From assembly GCF_000772045.1 (NCBI RefSeq), contig NZ_CP009754.1:5208001-5272000 (forward strand): 64,000 bases of DNA. Direction: 5' to 3'. A program made the position numbers and the translations under genes. A model generated the notes under the pieces. It did no database searches. It saw only the letters and a list, made by a program, of their open reading frames with translations, and was not told where the DNA came from. How positions within the stretch are numbered: position 1 is the first letter of the stretch; every line of letters begins with the position of its first letter. Shown here one piece after another: positions 45,819-53,890 of this stretch. The DNA comes from Streptomyces sp. CCM_MD2014. GTDB lineage: Bacteria > Actinomycetota > Actinomycetes > Streptomycetales > Streptomycetaceae.

Positions 45819-45974
45819 GATGTCCTCCATCGTTCTCGGCATACGGCTGCCGAAGCCAAATACGTGCACTGCGGTGTGCGGCGCCTCCAAAGCCGGCCGT
45901 GTCGGTTTACGTGTCTTACTAGCCCTACCGGGTTTACCGAGCCGACCGCAAGTGTGTTCTGTGCGGGTATGTCC

Positions 45975-45998
45975 GTTTCTGTGCGGTTGTTCGGGTGT
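45975..45998 (+). promoter_or_regulatory. SigB-type promoter before the anti-anti-sigma gene
   Basis: GTTT (45975-45978), 14 nt, GGGTGT (45993-45998). It matches the GTTT-N14-16-GGGTA pattern of the SigB/SigF group and is 73 bp before the start codon. Confidence 0.55.
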
Positions 45999-46070
45999 CG
46001 GAGTGCCGTGGGAAGGCGTAGTGTTCGAGGGCGTCAGCAAGCAGACACGACCTCGGGAGAGAGAAACGGC

Positions 46071-46448
46071 ATGGACCGCGGGACGGTCGGCCAGGCCCAG
46101 TCGGGCCGGCTTCTGGTCGAGGTACGGGAAGAGGGCCCCAGTGCCGTCGTGACCCCGGCGGGTGAGCTGGATCACCACACCGCCGATCTGTTGCGCGAGC
46201 CGCTGGAGGACTGTCTCGCCAAGGGATTCAATCGGCTCGTCGTGGACTGTTCACGGCTGGAGTTCTGCGACTCCACGGGGCTCAACGTCCTGCTCGGCGC
46301 GCGGCTGAAGGCGGAGGCGGCGGGGGGCGGAGTGCATCTGGTGGCCATGCAGCCGGTGGTGGCCCGCGTGTTCGAGATCACGGGGGCCGAGGCGGTCTTC
46401 ACCCTGCACGACACGCTTGCGGCCGCCCTGGCCGACGAGTCCGGCTGA
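46071..46448 (+). CDS. Anti-sigma factor antagonist (STAS domain)
   Basis: 125 aa. STAS fold: LVEVREEGPSAVVTPAGELD at the start, and the phosphorylated Ser motif FCDSTGLNVLLGARLKAEA. When unphosphorylated it binds the anti-sigma factor and frees sigma. ATG follows GGGAGAGAG. Part of the partner-switching module with the sigma factor (divergent) and the anti-sigma gene 200 bp downstream. Homologue is likely ArsI of S. coelicolor as I recall. Confidence 0.9.
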   Translation: MDRGTVGQAQSGRLLVEVREEGPSAVVTPAGELDHHTADLLREPLEDCLAKGFNRLVVDCSRLEFCDSTGLNVLLGARLKAEAAGGGVHLVAMQPVVARVFEITGAEAVFTLHDTLAAALADESG

Positions 46449-46489
46449 GCCGGTCCTTGTCCGGCCGACGGAGGGGTGCGGGTGCCTCA

Positions 46490-46511
46490 CGGGGCGGGAG
46501 TTCCCGCCCCG
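46490..46511 (+). terminator. Hairpin between anti-anti-sigma and anti-sigma genes
   Basis: CGGGGCGGG-AGTT-CCCGCCCCG, perfect 9-bp stem-loop, without a long T tract. It may reduce readthrough so that the two genes are expressed unequally. Confidence 0.6.
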
Positions 46512-46517
46512 CGCCGG

Positions 46518-46541
46518 GTTTCGTGGCGAATACAGGGGTGT
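46518..46541 (+). promoter_or_regulatory. SigB-type promoter before the anti-sigma gene
   Basis: GTTTCG (46518-46523) and GGGTGT (46536-46541); GTTT to GGGTGT spacing is 14 nt, the same as in the promoter at 45975. Independent recurrence of the same pattern supports it. Confidence 0.6.
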
Positions 46542-46648
46542 TCGCACGGTCCGGTCGGGCAGGAGAGACCCTGAACCGGCTGTGTTCGACATTGCTGACG
46601 AAGAAGACTTTGAAACGTGAACTGGTGAATCGGTGAGGTGAAGCGCTG

Positions 46649-47215
46649 ATGAGCACCACCCGGCCCTACTCGCCGGGCGACCGCGGTCCGGAGCCCGGCG
46701 GCGCTTCCGGGGCGTCCGCGCCCGCGCAGGTGCCTTCTTCGGAGGCTCCCGGGGCTTCCGGGGCGGCGTCCGTGCCTGCGGCTGCCTCCGCTTCCGGGGG
46801 CGGCGGGCGGCAGGCCCGCAGGCTGAGCTTCGAGGACGCGACCGGGGTCGTCCCGCTGGCCCGTGACTTCACCCGCGAGGCGCTGTACGCCTGGGGCTGG
46901 CTGCCGTCCGCCACCGCGGACCAGCGTGCCGCCGCCGAGGACGTCCTGCTCGTCGTCTCCGAGCTGGTCACCAACGCGTGCCTCCATGCGGAGGGCCCGG
47001 ACGAGCTGTCGATCACCTGCGAGAAGAAGGTGATCCGGCTGGAGGTCTCCGACCGCGGTACGGGCCAGCCGGCGCCGCGGAACCCTCACCGCGCGGGGCG
47101 CCCCGGCGGTCACGGCATGTTCATCGTGCAGCGCCTGTGCCTGGACTGGGGCGTCGTACGCACGCCGGGTGTCGCGGGCAAGCGGGTGTGGGCGGAGCTG
47201 GGCGCTCCGGCGTAA
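46649..47215 (+). CDS. Anti-sigma factor, RsbW/SpoIIAB-like Ser kinase
   Basis: 188 aa. The first 55 residues are a Gly/Ser/Ala-rich disordered head. HATPase domain: N-box VVSELVTNACLHAEG, G1 box VSDRGTGQP and G2 box GRPGGHGMFIVQRL, so ATP binding appears intact. It should bind and inhibit the sigma factor and phosphorylate the STAS protein. GTGAGGTGAAG precedes the ATG. Homologue probably PrsI of S. coelicolor as I recall. Confidence 0.88.
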   Translation: MSTTRPYSPGDRGPEPGGASGASAPAQVPSSEAPGASGAASVPAAASASGGGGRQARRLSFEDATGVVPLARDFTREALYAWGWLPSATADQRAAAEDVLLVVSELVTNACLHAEGPDELSITCEKKVIRLEVSDRGTGQPAPRNPHRAGRPGGHGMFIVQRLCLDWGVVRTPGVAGKRVWAELGAPA

Positions 47216-47246
47216 GGGGTCGCCGTCCCCGGGGCTGCCCCGCGCG

Positions 47247-47696
47247 CTACCCGCGCACCTCGAACCAGAGCAGCTTCCCGGCGCCGCGCGGGAGTACGTC
47301 GTCGCCCAGCGACCACCCGCCCCACGAGTCCGCGCACGCCTGCACCAGCCGCAGCCCGCGCCCGCCCTCCGCGTCCCCCGGCGGGGCGGGGGCCGTGCGG
47401 TGCCCTCCCGGCGGTTCCGCGAAGGGGGAAGGGACGTGCGGGCTGCTGTCCCACACCCCGACCCGCAGCCGCCCGTCACTCAGCGCGGTGAGCCGCAGCG
47501 AGCAGGGGCCGCGGGTGTGCCGGTAGGCGTTGGTGACCAGCTCCGACGCCAGCAGTTCGACGCTGTCCAGTACTTCGTGCCGCCCATGCCCGCCGAGGAC
47601 GGCCCGTACGGTCACGCGTGCGACGCGCGCGGCTCTGGGGTCGTGCGGGAGGCGGAGGGCGTACGCCCAGGTGTCGGACGGGGATACGGTGCCCAT
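47247..47696 (-). CDS. RsbW-like ATP-binding protein of the WhiJ cluster, degenerate G1 box
   Basis: 149 aa from the ATG at 47696; an upstream in-frame start exists at 47735 but this one has GAAAGG ahead. N-box LLASELVTNAYRHTRG and G2-type GGRGLRLVQACAD are present, while the G1 position reads VWDSSPHVP with no DxGxG. It may bind ATP weakly or not at all. Divergent from the XRE regulator with a perfect palindrome between. Such proteins go with WhiJ-like regulators and DUF397 in Streptomyces. Confidence 0.8.
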   Translation of the reverse strand: MGTVSPSDTWAYALRLPHDPRAARVARVTVRAVLGGHGRHEVLDSVELLASELVTNAYRHTRGPCSLRLTALSDGRLRVGVWDSSPHVPSPFAEPPGGHRTAPAPPGDAEGGRGLRLVQACADSWGGWSLGDDVLPRGAGKLLWFEVRG

Positions 47697-47827
47697 GAAG
47701 CAGCCTTTCGGGAGGGAGGGGGTTCGGCTGCCCAACGGCCGCGCCGGGCGGTGGCTGTGCCCAGAGGGTGCGCTTCCGGCTTACGGGGGCGGGGAGTTGG
47801 GCGGTGGAGCGAGACTCACCATAGAGG

Positions 47828-47853
47828 GTTCGATGTGATACTTAACATCGAAC
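47828..47853. promoter_or_regulatory. Perfect 9-bp-arm palindrome between the divergent RsbW-like and WhiJ-like genes
   Basis: GTTCGATGT-GATACTTA-ACATCGAAC. Perfect, AT-rich for this genome, centred about 145 bp and 80 bp from the two start codons. Natural site for the XRE regulator encoded next door. Confidence 0.75.
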
Positions 47854-47921
47854 AGAGCAGAGGATTCACATTTCCCTCGTGTGAGTGATGCGAGGGAGCG
47901 CGCCGTGACGAGAGAAGGACC

Positions 47922-48776
47922 GTGCCGCCCAGCACCCCGCCCACCTTGCGCCAGCAGCGTCTCGGCGCCGAACTCCGCAAGCTCCGCGAGCAGTCGGGGC
48001 TGACGTCGACTGCCGCCGCCGCGCTCCTCGGTCTCAAGCAGGCGCAGATCAGCAGCATCGAATCGGGCCGCTACGCCGTGGGCGCGGACCGGGTGCGCAC
48101 CCTCGCGCGTGCGTACAGCTCCTCGGACGAGGCGCTGGTGGAAGCGCTGGTCGCCATGACCGGAGGCCGAACCCGCGGCTGGTGGGACGAGTACCGGGAC
48201 TACCTCCCGGTCGGCCTGATCGATCTGGCCGAGCTGGAACATCACGCGACCGCGCTGCGCGTGGCCCTCCCGCTTCACATCCCCGCGTTGTTGCAGACCG
48301 CCGACCACGCCCGGGCCATGCTCAGGGAAGCCGTCCCGCCCTTCCGGTCGTACGAACTCGAACACCGCCTCTCGTACCGCATCAAGCGGCAGGAGGTACT
48401 TCATCGTGCCGACGGCATTCCCTACACGGCGCTGGTGCACGAGGCGGCGCTCCGGATGCAGTACGGAGGGCCGGACGTCACCCGTGCCCAGCTGCTGCAC
48501 ATCCTCGAAGCGAGCGAACAGGCCAACGTGACCGTACGGGTCATCCCGTACGCCTCGCCCCATTTCCCGGGCAACGGCCAGCCCTTCGACTACGCGGCCG
48601 GTCCGGTCCCGCAACTCGACACCGTCCAGTTGGACACCCACCACGGCGGCTGCGAGTTCCTGGACGCGGAGGCCCAACTCTCGAAGTACCGGACTCTCTT
48701 GGACCGCATGGAGGCGTGCGCGCTCGACGTCGCCGCCTCCCGCACATTCATCGCACACCTCGCACGGAGCCTCTGA
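47922..48776 (+). CDS. WhiJ-like XRE regulator with DUF5753
   Basis: 284 aa, GTG start 3 nt after GAAGGA. N-terminal XRE helix-turn-helix (RLGAELRKLREQSGLTSTAA, LLGLKQAQISSIESGRYAVG, residues 10-70) and C-terminal DUF5753 ligand or partner domain (residues 95-275) with the family motifs YRDYLPVGLIDLAELE, PALLQTADHARAML and VIPYASPHFPGNGQPF. WhiJ-type proteins repress development genes and work with small DUF397 proteins, one of which follows 11 bp downstream. Probable binding site is the palindrome at 47828. Confidence 0.9.
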   Translation: MPPSTPPTLRQQRLGAELRKLREQSGLTSTAAAALLGLKQAQISSIESGRYAVGADRVRTLARAYSSSDEALVEALVAMTGGRTRGWWDEYRDYLPVGLIDLAELEHHATALRVALPLHIPALLQTADHARAMLREAVPPFRSYELEHRLSYRIKRQEVLHRADGIPYTALVHEAALRMQYGGPDVTRAQLLHILEASEQANVTVRVIPYASPHFPGNGQPFDYAAGPVPQLDTVQLDTHHGGCEFLDAEAQLSKYRTLLDRMEACALDVAASRTFIAHLARSL

Positions 48777-48787
48777 AAGGGAACAAG

Positions 48788-48994
48788 GTGCAGCACCTCA
48801 CCTGGCACAAGTCCACCCACAGTCCCGACGGCTCGAACTGCCTCGAGATAGCCACCACCCCGGCGACGATCCTCGTCCGGGACTCCAAGGACCCGAACGG
48901 GCCCCGCATCGCCCTCCGCCCCGCCGCGTGGACGCGCTTCGCCGCACACGCCGCCTCGGACGCCCACGGTCGGAGCCGGGGTTCTCGACCGTGA
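48788..48994 (+). CDS. DUF397 small protein
   Basis: 68 aa. GTG start with AAAGGGAA upstream. The family motif is clear: HLTWHKSTHSPDGSNCLEIA then VRDSKDPNGPRIALRPAAWTRF. DUF397 proteins are paired with WhiJ-like regulators, which they are thought to modulate; some reports treat them as part of toxin-antitoxin-like pairs. It carries a 14-residue Arg/Ser-rich tail. The stop overlaps the GTG of the next gene. Confidence 0.9.
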   Translation: MQHLTWHKSTHSPDGSNCLEIATTPATILVRDSKDPNGPRIALRPAAWTRFAAHAASDAHGRSRGSRP

Positions 48995-49638
48995 CGACCA
49001 CCTTGATGACGTATGCCGGCCCGGTCGACGACCTGGCGCCTGTGACACGCACCGGCGGTGTGCCGCTGGTGCCGGCCGGGTTCACGTGGCCGCAGTGCGC
49101 GGAGTGCTCGGGACCGATGCAGTTCCTCGCGCAGCTGCCGGTGAACACCCCCGGCGCCCAGGGAGCCGAGGCGGCCGCGGGTGCCGAGCGCGTCCTGTCG
49201 GTCTTCATGTGCCAGAACGACCCCGGGCTGTGCGACGAGTGGGACCCGGTCGCGGGTGGCAACCGGGCGCTGCTGTTCCCCCGCGCCGGACTCACGCCCG
49301 CCCCGGTGCCGGCGGGGGACGAGACCCTGCTGGCAGAGACATGCGGCATCGACTGCACGGCGCGGGACGCGGCTCCCTATCACGAGGCGCGCGGTAAGTG
49401 GTCGGAGGCTTGCGGCCGTCCCCTGCGGGACGTCCTCGGCCAGCTGGGCGGTACTCCGTCGTGGCTGCAGCACGACGAGACGCCGGCCTGTCCGTCGTGC
49501 GCGCGGCCGATGAGCTTCGTGGCCCAGCTCGAGGAGGGACGCGACCACCGGACGGCGATGAACTTCGGTGGAGGCGGCTGCGGATACGCCTTCGCCTGCG
49601 CGCCGTGCGAGGAGGGCTCGTTCCTGTGGCAGTGCTGA
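48991..49638 (+). CDS. DUF1963-like Cys-rich protein coupled to DUF397
   Basis: 215 aa, GTG overlapping the DUF397 stop by GTGA. Two copies of a WP-x-C-x-x-C-x-x-P-M-x-F-x-A-Q pattern (FTWPQCAECSGPMQFLAQLP at residues ~30 and ACPSCARPMSFVAQLEEG near 165), typical of the DUF1963/YwqG family; the CxxC pairs suggest zinc binding. Function unknown. Coupling to the WhiJ/DUF397 genes is the notable feature. Confidence 0.75.
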   Translation: MTTTLMTYAGPVDDLAPVTRTGGVPLVPAGFTWPQCAECSGPMQFLAQLPVNTPGAQGAEAAAGAERVLSVFMCQNDPGLCDEWDPVAGGNRALLFPRAGLTPAPVPAGDETLLAETCGIDCTARDAAPYHEARGKWSEACGRPLRDVLGQLGGTPSWLQHDETPACPSCARPMSFVAQLEEGRDHRTAMNFGGGGCGYAFACAPCEEGSFLWQC

Positions 49639-49720
49639 CCGGCCGCCGCTGAGAGGACGTCACCGCGAGTGGCGCCCGGAGCACTCACGTTCTCGGGTTG
49701 CTCGGTCCCGTCCCAACGCC

Positions 49721-49759
49721 CGGAGGGCCGCCCCATCCGCCGGATGAGGTGGCCCTCCG
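49721..49759. terminator. Terminator between DUF1963-like gene and peptide transporter
   Basis: CGGAGGGCC / GGCCCTCCG with an inner CATCC/GGATG stem; convergent genes. Confidence 0.8.
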
Positions 49760-49783
49760 TTCGAAGACAGCCGTCCGCAGGAC

Positions 49784-51280
49784 TCAGCGGACGTCGCCCA
49801 TGAGCTCCTTGACGCGCTTGCGGTACATCCAGATCGCGACGCCCGCGACCACCGCGAGGGTGGCCTCCGCGGCGACGATGCCCGTCTTGTTGAGGTCGAC
49901 GCCGGCGATGGAGAGCAGGCCGGTCGTGGCGTCACCGGCGGTGACGGCCAGGAACCAGACGCCCATCATCTGCGAGGCGTACTTCACCGGAGCCATCTTC
50001 GTCGTCACCGACAGGCCGACCGGGGAGAGCATCAGCTCACCGCAGGTCTGGACGAAGTAGATCGCCACCAGCCACAGGGCCGCCGCCTTGTGGCCGCCCT
50101 CCGCGATGCCCAGCGGGGCCAGGAAGAGGAAGAAGGACGCGCCGACCAGGACCAGGCCGAAGGAGAACTTGACGACCGTGCTCGGCTCCTTGCCGCGACG
50201 GTTGAGCGCCAGCCACAGGGTGGCGAAGACCGGGGCCAGGGCCATGATGATGACCGGGTTGACCGACTGGAACCAGGAGACCGGGAAATCCCAGCCGAAG
50301 ACGCTGGTGTCCGTCGAGGAGTCGGCGAACAGCGACAGGGTCGAGCCGCCCTGGTCGTAGATCATCCAGAACACGGCCGCGGCGACGAAGAACCAGATGT
50401 ACGCCGACATCTTGGACTGCTCCGCGCGGTCCAGGGACTTGTCGCGCTTGATGTTGGTCAGCACCAGCACCGGGACGATCACGCCGAGCAGGGTCAGCGG
50501 GACCAGGATCCAGTTCAGGGTGTAGACACCGGAGAAGCCGACGATCGCGTAGAAGACGACGGCCAGCGCGGCCCAGAACGCGGCCTTGCGCAGCGTCGAG
50601 GTCTTCTCCTCGACGGACAGCGGCTTCGGGACCACGCTGGAGTGCGGGTCCAGGTGGCGGCTGCCGATCAGGAACTGGAGCACGCCCAGACCCATGCCGA
50701 CCGCCGCGAGGGCGAAGCCCAGGTGCCAGTTGACGTTCTCGCCGATGGTGCCGATGGTCAGCGGCGCGGCGAAGGCACCGAGGTTGATGCCCATGTAGAA
50801 GACGGTGAAGCCACCGTCGCGGCGCGGATCGTCGGGGCCGTTGTAGAGCTGGCCGACCATCGTCGAGATGTTGGCCTTCAGCAGACCCGAGCCGATGGCG
50901 ACCAGACCGAGGCCCGCGTAGAACGTGCCCGCGGACGGCAGTGCCAGCGTGAGGTGGCCGAGCATGATCACGCCACCGGCGACGGCGACGGTCTTGCGGG
51001 GGCCCCACACGCGGTCGCCGAACCAGCCGCCCGGCATCGTGAGCAGGTACACCAGCGAGAGGTACACCGAGTAGATCGCGGTCGCGGTGCCGGCGTTGAG
51101 GCCGAGGCCACCCGGGGCGACGAGGTACAGCGGGAGCAGAGCCCTCATGCCGTAGTAGGAGAACCTCTCCCACATCTCGGTCATGAAGAGTGTGGCCAGT
51201 CCGCGGGGGTGGCCGAAGAAGGTCTTCTCGGTCCCGGGGGTGCCCGGGGTGACCGAGTCCTTCGTCAGGCTGGACGCCAT
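49784..51280 (-). CDS. POT/PTR2 family proton-coupled peptide transporter
   Basis: 498 aa, about 12-14 membrane helices. Motifs of the POT family: GLATLFMTEMWERFSYYGMR with the ExxERFxYY signature at the N-terminus, GGWFGDRVWGPRKTVAVAGG, and FYMGINLGAFAAPLTIG. Imports di- and tripeptides with protons. AAGGA precedes the ATG. The window also encodes a dipeptidase (56398), which would complement it, although they are far apart. Complete. Confidence 0.93.
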   Translation of the reverse strand: MASSLTKDSVTPGTPGTEKTFFGHPRGLATLFMTEMWERFSYYGMRALLPLYLVAPGGLGLNAGTATAIYSVYLSLVYLLTMPGGWFGDRVWGPRKTVAVAGGVIMLGHLTLALPSAGTFYAGLGLVAIGSGLLKANISTMVGQLYNGPDDPRRDGGFTVFYMGINLGAFAAPLTIGTIGENVNWHLGFALAAVGMGLGVLQFLIGSRHLDPHSSVVPKPLSVEEKTSTLRKAAFWAALAVVFYAIVGFSGVYTLNWILVPLTLLGVIVPVLVLTNIKRDKSLDRAEQSKMSAYIWFFVAAAVFWMIYDQGGSTLSLFADSSTDTSVFGWDFPVSWFQSVNPVIIMALAPVFATLWLALNRRGKEPSTVVKFSFGLVLVGASFFLFLAPLGIAEGGHKAAALWLVAIYFVQTCGELMLSPVGLSVTTKMAPVKYASQMMGVWFLAVTAGDATTGLLSIAGVDLNKTGIVAAEATLAVVAGVAIWMYRKRVKELMGDVR

Positions 51281-51855
51281 GGTCGATCCTTGCTGGTCGG
51301 GACGCGCTCACGAGGCGATGCGCGCCCGGTGGGGGGCGGCCGGCACCGGCGGCCTTACCCGCCCGTCCCACGCCTGAGGGATTCCGCTCCGGATTGCGAA
51401 GCGGTGGGCGGCGGCCACCGGGATCCACGCCTCCGTGCGCGCCACTGCACGCGGTGAGGCCCGGCCACAGGTCATTCCTTTCAAGGCCGGCCGTGGGGGC
51501 CGGCCCGCACACAAAAGAGACCTTCAGCGTCGAAACTGTCGCCAAAGGTCCTCTGGGTGCTACAGGCGCTGATTCACCATACGGCAGGACACCGCCCGGT
51601 ATGGAAGGACTTGAGACGTGAATCACAGGTAACTGTGGAACCGCGAACGATCTTTCGAAGGTTTATTCCAGGATGGCACCCCACAGGCGCAGGTTCGGAC
51701 GCGGGGTGGTCGAGGGCACGTCGCACGGCGCATGTCCTGCGCATGCCCGGCTTGCCCCAGAGCAGTCCACAGGGGACCCACAGGTGTTCCGGGGGCGGGA
51801 ACGCCCTGGGTCGATCTTGCCCCGGGCGTTGCTCCGAGCGGTCTACCATCAGCTC
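51281..51855. other. 575-bp divergent intergenic region
   Basis: Between the peptide transporter and the response regulator. Contains CCATAC...GTATGG (51577-51604, arms of 6, spacer 16), and AT-richer sequence with TTTCGAAGGTTTATTCC near 51650-51670. No coding ORF is convincing. TACCAT at 51844-51849 ends 6 nt before the regulator ATG and may be a leaderless -10. Confidence 0.45.
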
Positions 51856-52533
51856 ATGACCCGTGTACTGCTCGCCGAGGACGACGCGTCCATCTCGGAG
51901 CCGCTGGCCCGCGCACTGCGCAGGGAAGGGTACGAGGTCGAGGTGCGTGAGGACGGACCCACCGCACTCGACGCGGGGCTGCAGGGCGGCATCGACCTGG
52001 TCGTGCTGGACCTCGGCCTGCCGGACATGGACGGTCTCGAGGTCGCCCGCCGGCTGCGGTCCGAGGGCCACGCCGTGCCGATCCTGATCCTGACCGCGCG
52101 CGCCGACGAGGTGGACACCGTCGTCGGTCTGGACGCGGGCGCCGACGACTACGTCACCAAGCCCTTCCGCCTCGCCGAGCTGCTCGCCCGGGTCCGGGCA
52201 CTGCTGCGGCGCGGCGCCGTCGAGCCCCCGCAGCCGCCCGCCACCCACGGCGTGCGCATCGACGTCGAGTCGCACCGGGCCTGGATGGGCGAGGAGGAGC
52301 TCCAGCTCACCGCGAAGGAGTTCGACCTGCTGCGGGTCCTGGTGCGCGACGCCGGCCGGGTCGTCACCCGCGACCAGCTGATGCGCGAGGTCTGGGACAC
52401 CACCTGGTGGTCGTCCACCAAGACCCTCGACATGCACATCTCCTGGCTGCGCAAGAAGCTCGGCGACGACGCGGCCAACCCCCGCTACATCGCCACCGTG
52501 CGCGGCGTGGGCTTCCGTTTCGAGAAGAACTGA
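51856..52533 (+). CDS. OmpR-family response regulator
   Basis: 225 aa. Receiver domain with D52 as phosphoacceptor in VVLDLGLPDMDG, acidic pair ED at 8-9, and the conserved Thr and Lys in ILTARAD and YVTKPFRLAELLARV. C-terminal winged helix (LTAKEFDLLRVLVRDAGRVV, WWSSTKTLDMHISWLRKKLG). No ribosome binding site, so leaderless translation is likely. Cognate kinase follows 58 bp downstream. Signal unknown. Confidence 0.93.
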   Translation: MTRVLLAEDDASISEPLARALRREGYEVEVREDGPTALDAGLQGGIDLVVLDLGLPDMDGLEVARRLRSEGHAVPILILTARADEVDTVVGLDAGADDYVTKPFRLAELLARVRALLRRGAVEPPQPPATHGVRIDVESHRAWMGEEELQLTAKEFDLLRVLVRDAGRVVTRDQLMREVWDTTWWSSTKTLDMHISWLRKKLGDDAANPRYIATVRGVGFRFEKN

Positions 52534-52591
52534 TTCGAGAAGAACTGAGCGAGCCCGCGAGGGCCCGCCCGGGCGACCCGGGTAAGAGGAC

Positions 52592-53866
52592 ATGCGCCGT
52601 CGACTGATCCAGTCCACGCTCGCCGTGGTGCTCGTCGTGATCGCCGTCTTCGGCGTCTCCCTCGTCATCGTCGAGACCCGCACGATCAGCAGCACCGCAC
52701 AGGAGAGGGTCGACCTGGAGGCGGTGCGGCTGGCCAGCATCGTGGACAGCCGGCTCATCGGCACCGGCTCCGTCGACGAGCAGTTCCTGCGGGAGCAGAT
52801 CCGCGACGCCCGGTACGCCGTGATCCGCATCCCCGGCGAACCGGTCGTCGAGGTCGGCGAGAAACCGTCCGGCGACGTCCTGCGGGGCAGGGCCACCGGC
52901 GAGGAGGGCGAGACCGTCCTCGTCGAGGAGCCCAGGTCCTCGGTGACCCGCGAGGTCGGCCGGACCCTGCTGATCATCGGACTGGTGGCGCTGCTCGCGG
53001 TGATCGCCGCCGTACTGCTGGCGATCCGGCAGGCCAACCGCCTCGCCTCCCCGCTCACCGACCTCGCCGAGACCGCCGAGCGCCTCGGTTCCGGCGACCC
53101 GCGCCCCCGGCACAAGCGGTACGGCGTCCCCGAGCTGGACCGGGTCGCCGACGTCCTGGACTCCTCCGCCGAGCGCATCGCCCGGATGCTCACCGCCGAG
53201 CGCCGCCTGGCCGCCGACGCCTCCCACCAGCTCCGTACGCCGCTGACCGCGCTGTCGATGCGGCTGGAGGAGATCACCCTCACCGACGAGCCGGAGACGG
53301 TGAAGGAGGAGGCGACGATCGCGCTGTCGCAGGTGGAGCGGCTGACGGACGTCGTGGACCGGCTGCTGACCAACTCCCGCGACCCGCGCAGCGGCTCCGC
53401 CGTCACCTTCGAACTGGACGACGTGATCCAGCAGCAGATCGCCGAGTGGCGCCCCGCCTACCGCAGCGAGGGGCGGGCCATCGTCAGCTCGGGCAAGCGT
53501 CATCTGACGGCCGTGGGCACCCCGGGCGCCGTGGCGCAGGTGCTGGCCGCGCTGATCGAGAACTCCCTGATGCACGGCGGCGGCACCGTCGCCCTGCGGA
53601 CCCGGGTGACCGGCAACCAGGCCGTGGTCGAGGTCACCGACGAGGGTCCCGGCGTCCCGGCCGACCTGGGGGCGCGGATCTTCGAGCGGGCGATCAGCGG
53701 ACGCAACTCCACGGGCATCGGCCTCGCCGTCGCCCGCGACCTGGCCGAGGCGGACGGCGGCCGCCTGGAGCTGCTCCAGGGGCGTCCGCCGGTCTTCGGA
53801 CTGTTCCTGTCCCGTACGCCGCCCCCGAAGAAGGCCTCGGGGGACGGCGGCCAGACGGTGCGCTGA
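52592..53866 (+). CDS. Membrane sensor histidine kinase
   Basis: 424 aa. Two membrane helices (about residues 5-28 and 125-146) bracket a roughly 95-residue sensor domain. HAMP region near 147-200, DHp with His212 in DASHQLRTPLTALSMRL, ATP-binding domain with N-box LIENSLMHGGG, G1 DEGPGVP and G2 STGIGLAVARDL. Pairs with the upstream regulator. The sensor region has no motif I can name. GAGGAC precedes the ATG. Confidence 0.93.
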   Translation: MRRRLIQSTLAVVLVVIAVFGVSLVIVETRTISSTAQERVDLEAVRLASIVDSRLIGTGSVDEQFLREQIRDARYAVIRIPGEPVVEVGEKPSGDVLRGRATGEEGETVLVEEPRSSVTREVGRTLLIIGLVALLAVIAAVLLAIRQANRLASPLTDLAETAERLGSGDPRPRHKRYGVPELDRVADVLDSSAERIARMLTAERRLAADASHQLRTPLTALSMRLEEITLTDEPETVKEEATIALSQVERLTDVVDRLLTNSRDPRSGSAVTFELDDVIQQQIAEWRPAYRSEGRAIVSSGKRHLTAVGTPGAVAQVLAALIENSLMHGGGTVALRTRVTGNQAVVEVTDEGPGVPADLGARIFERAISGRNSTGIGLAVARDLAEADGGRLELLQGRPPVFGLFLSRTPPPKKASGDGGQTVR

Positions 53867-53890
53867 GCGTGCCGGAAGGCGGTGAGCCGG

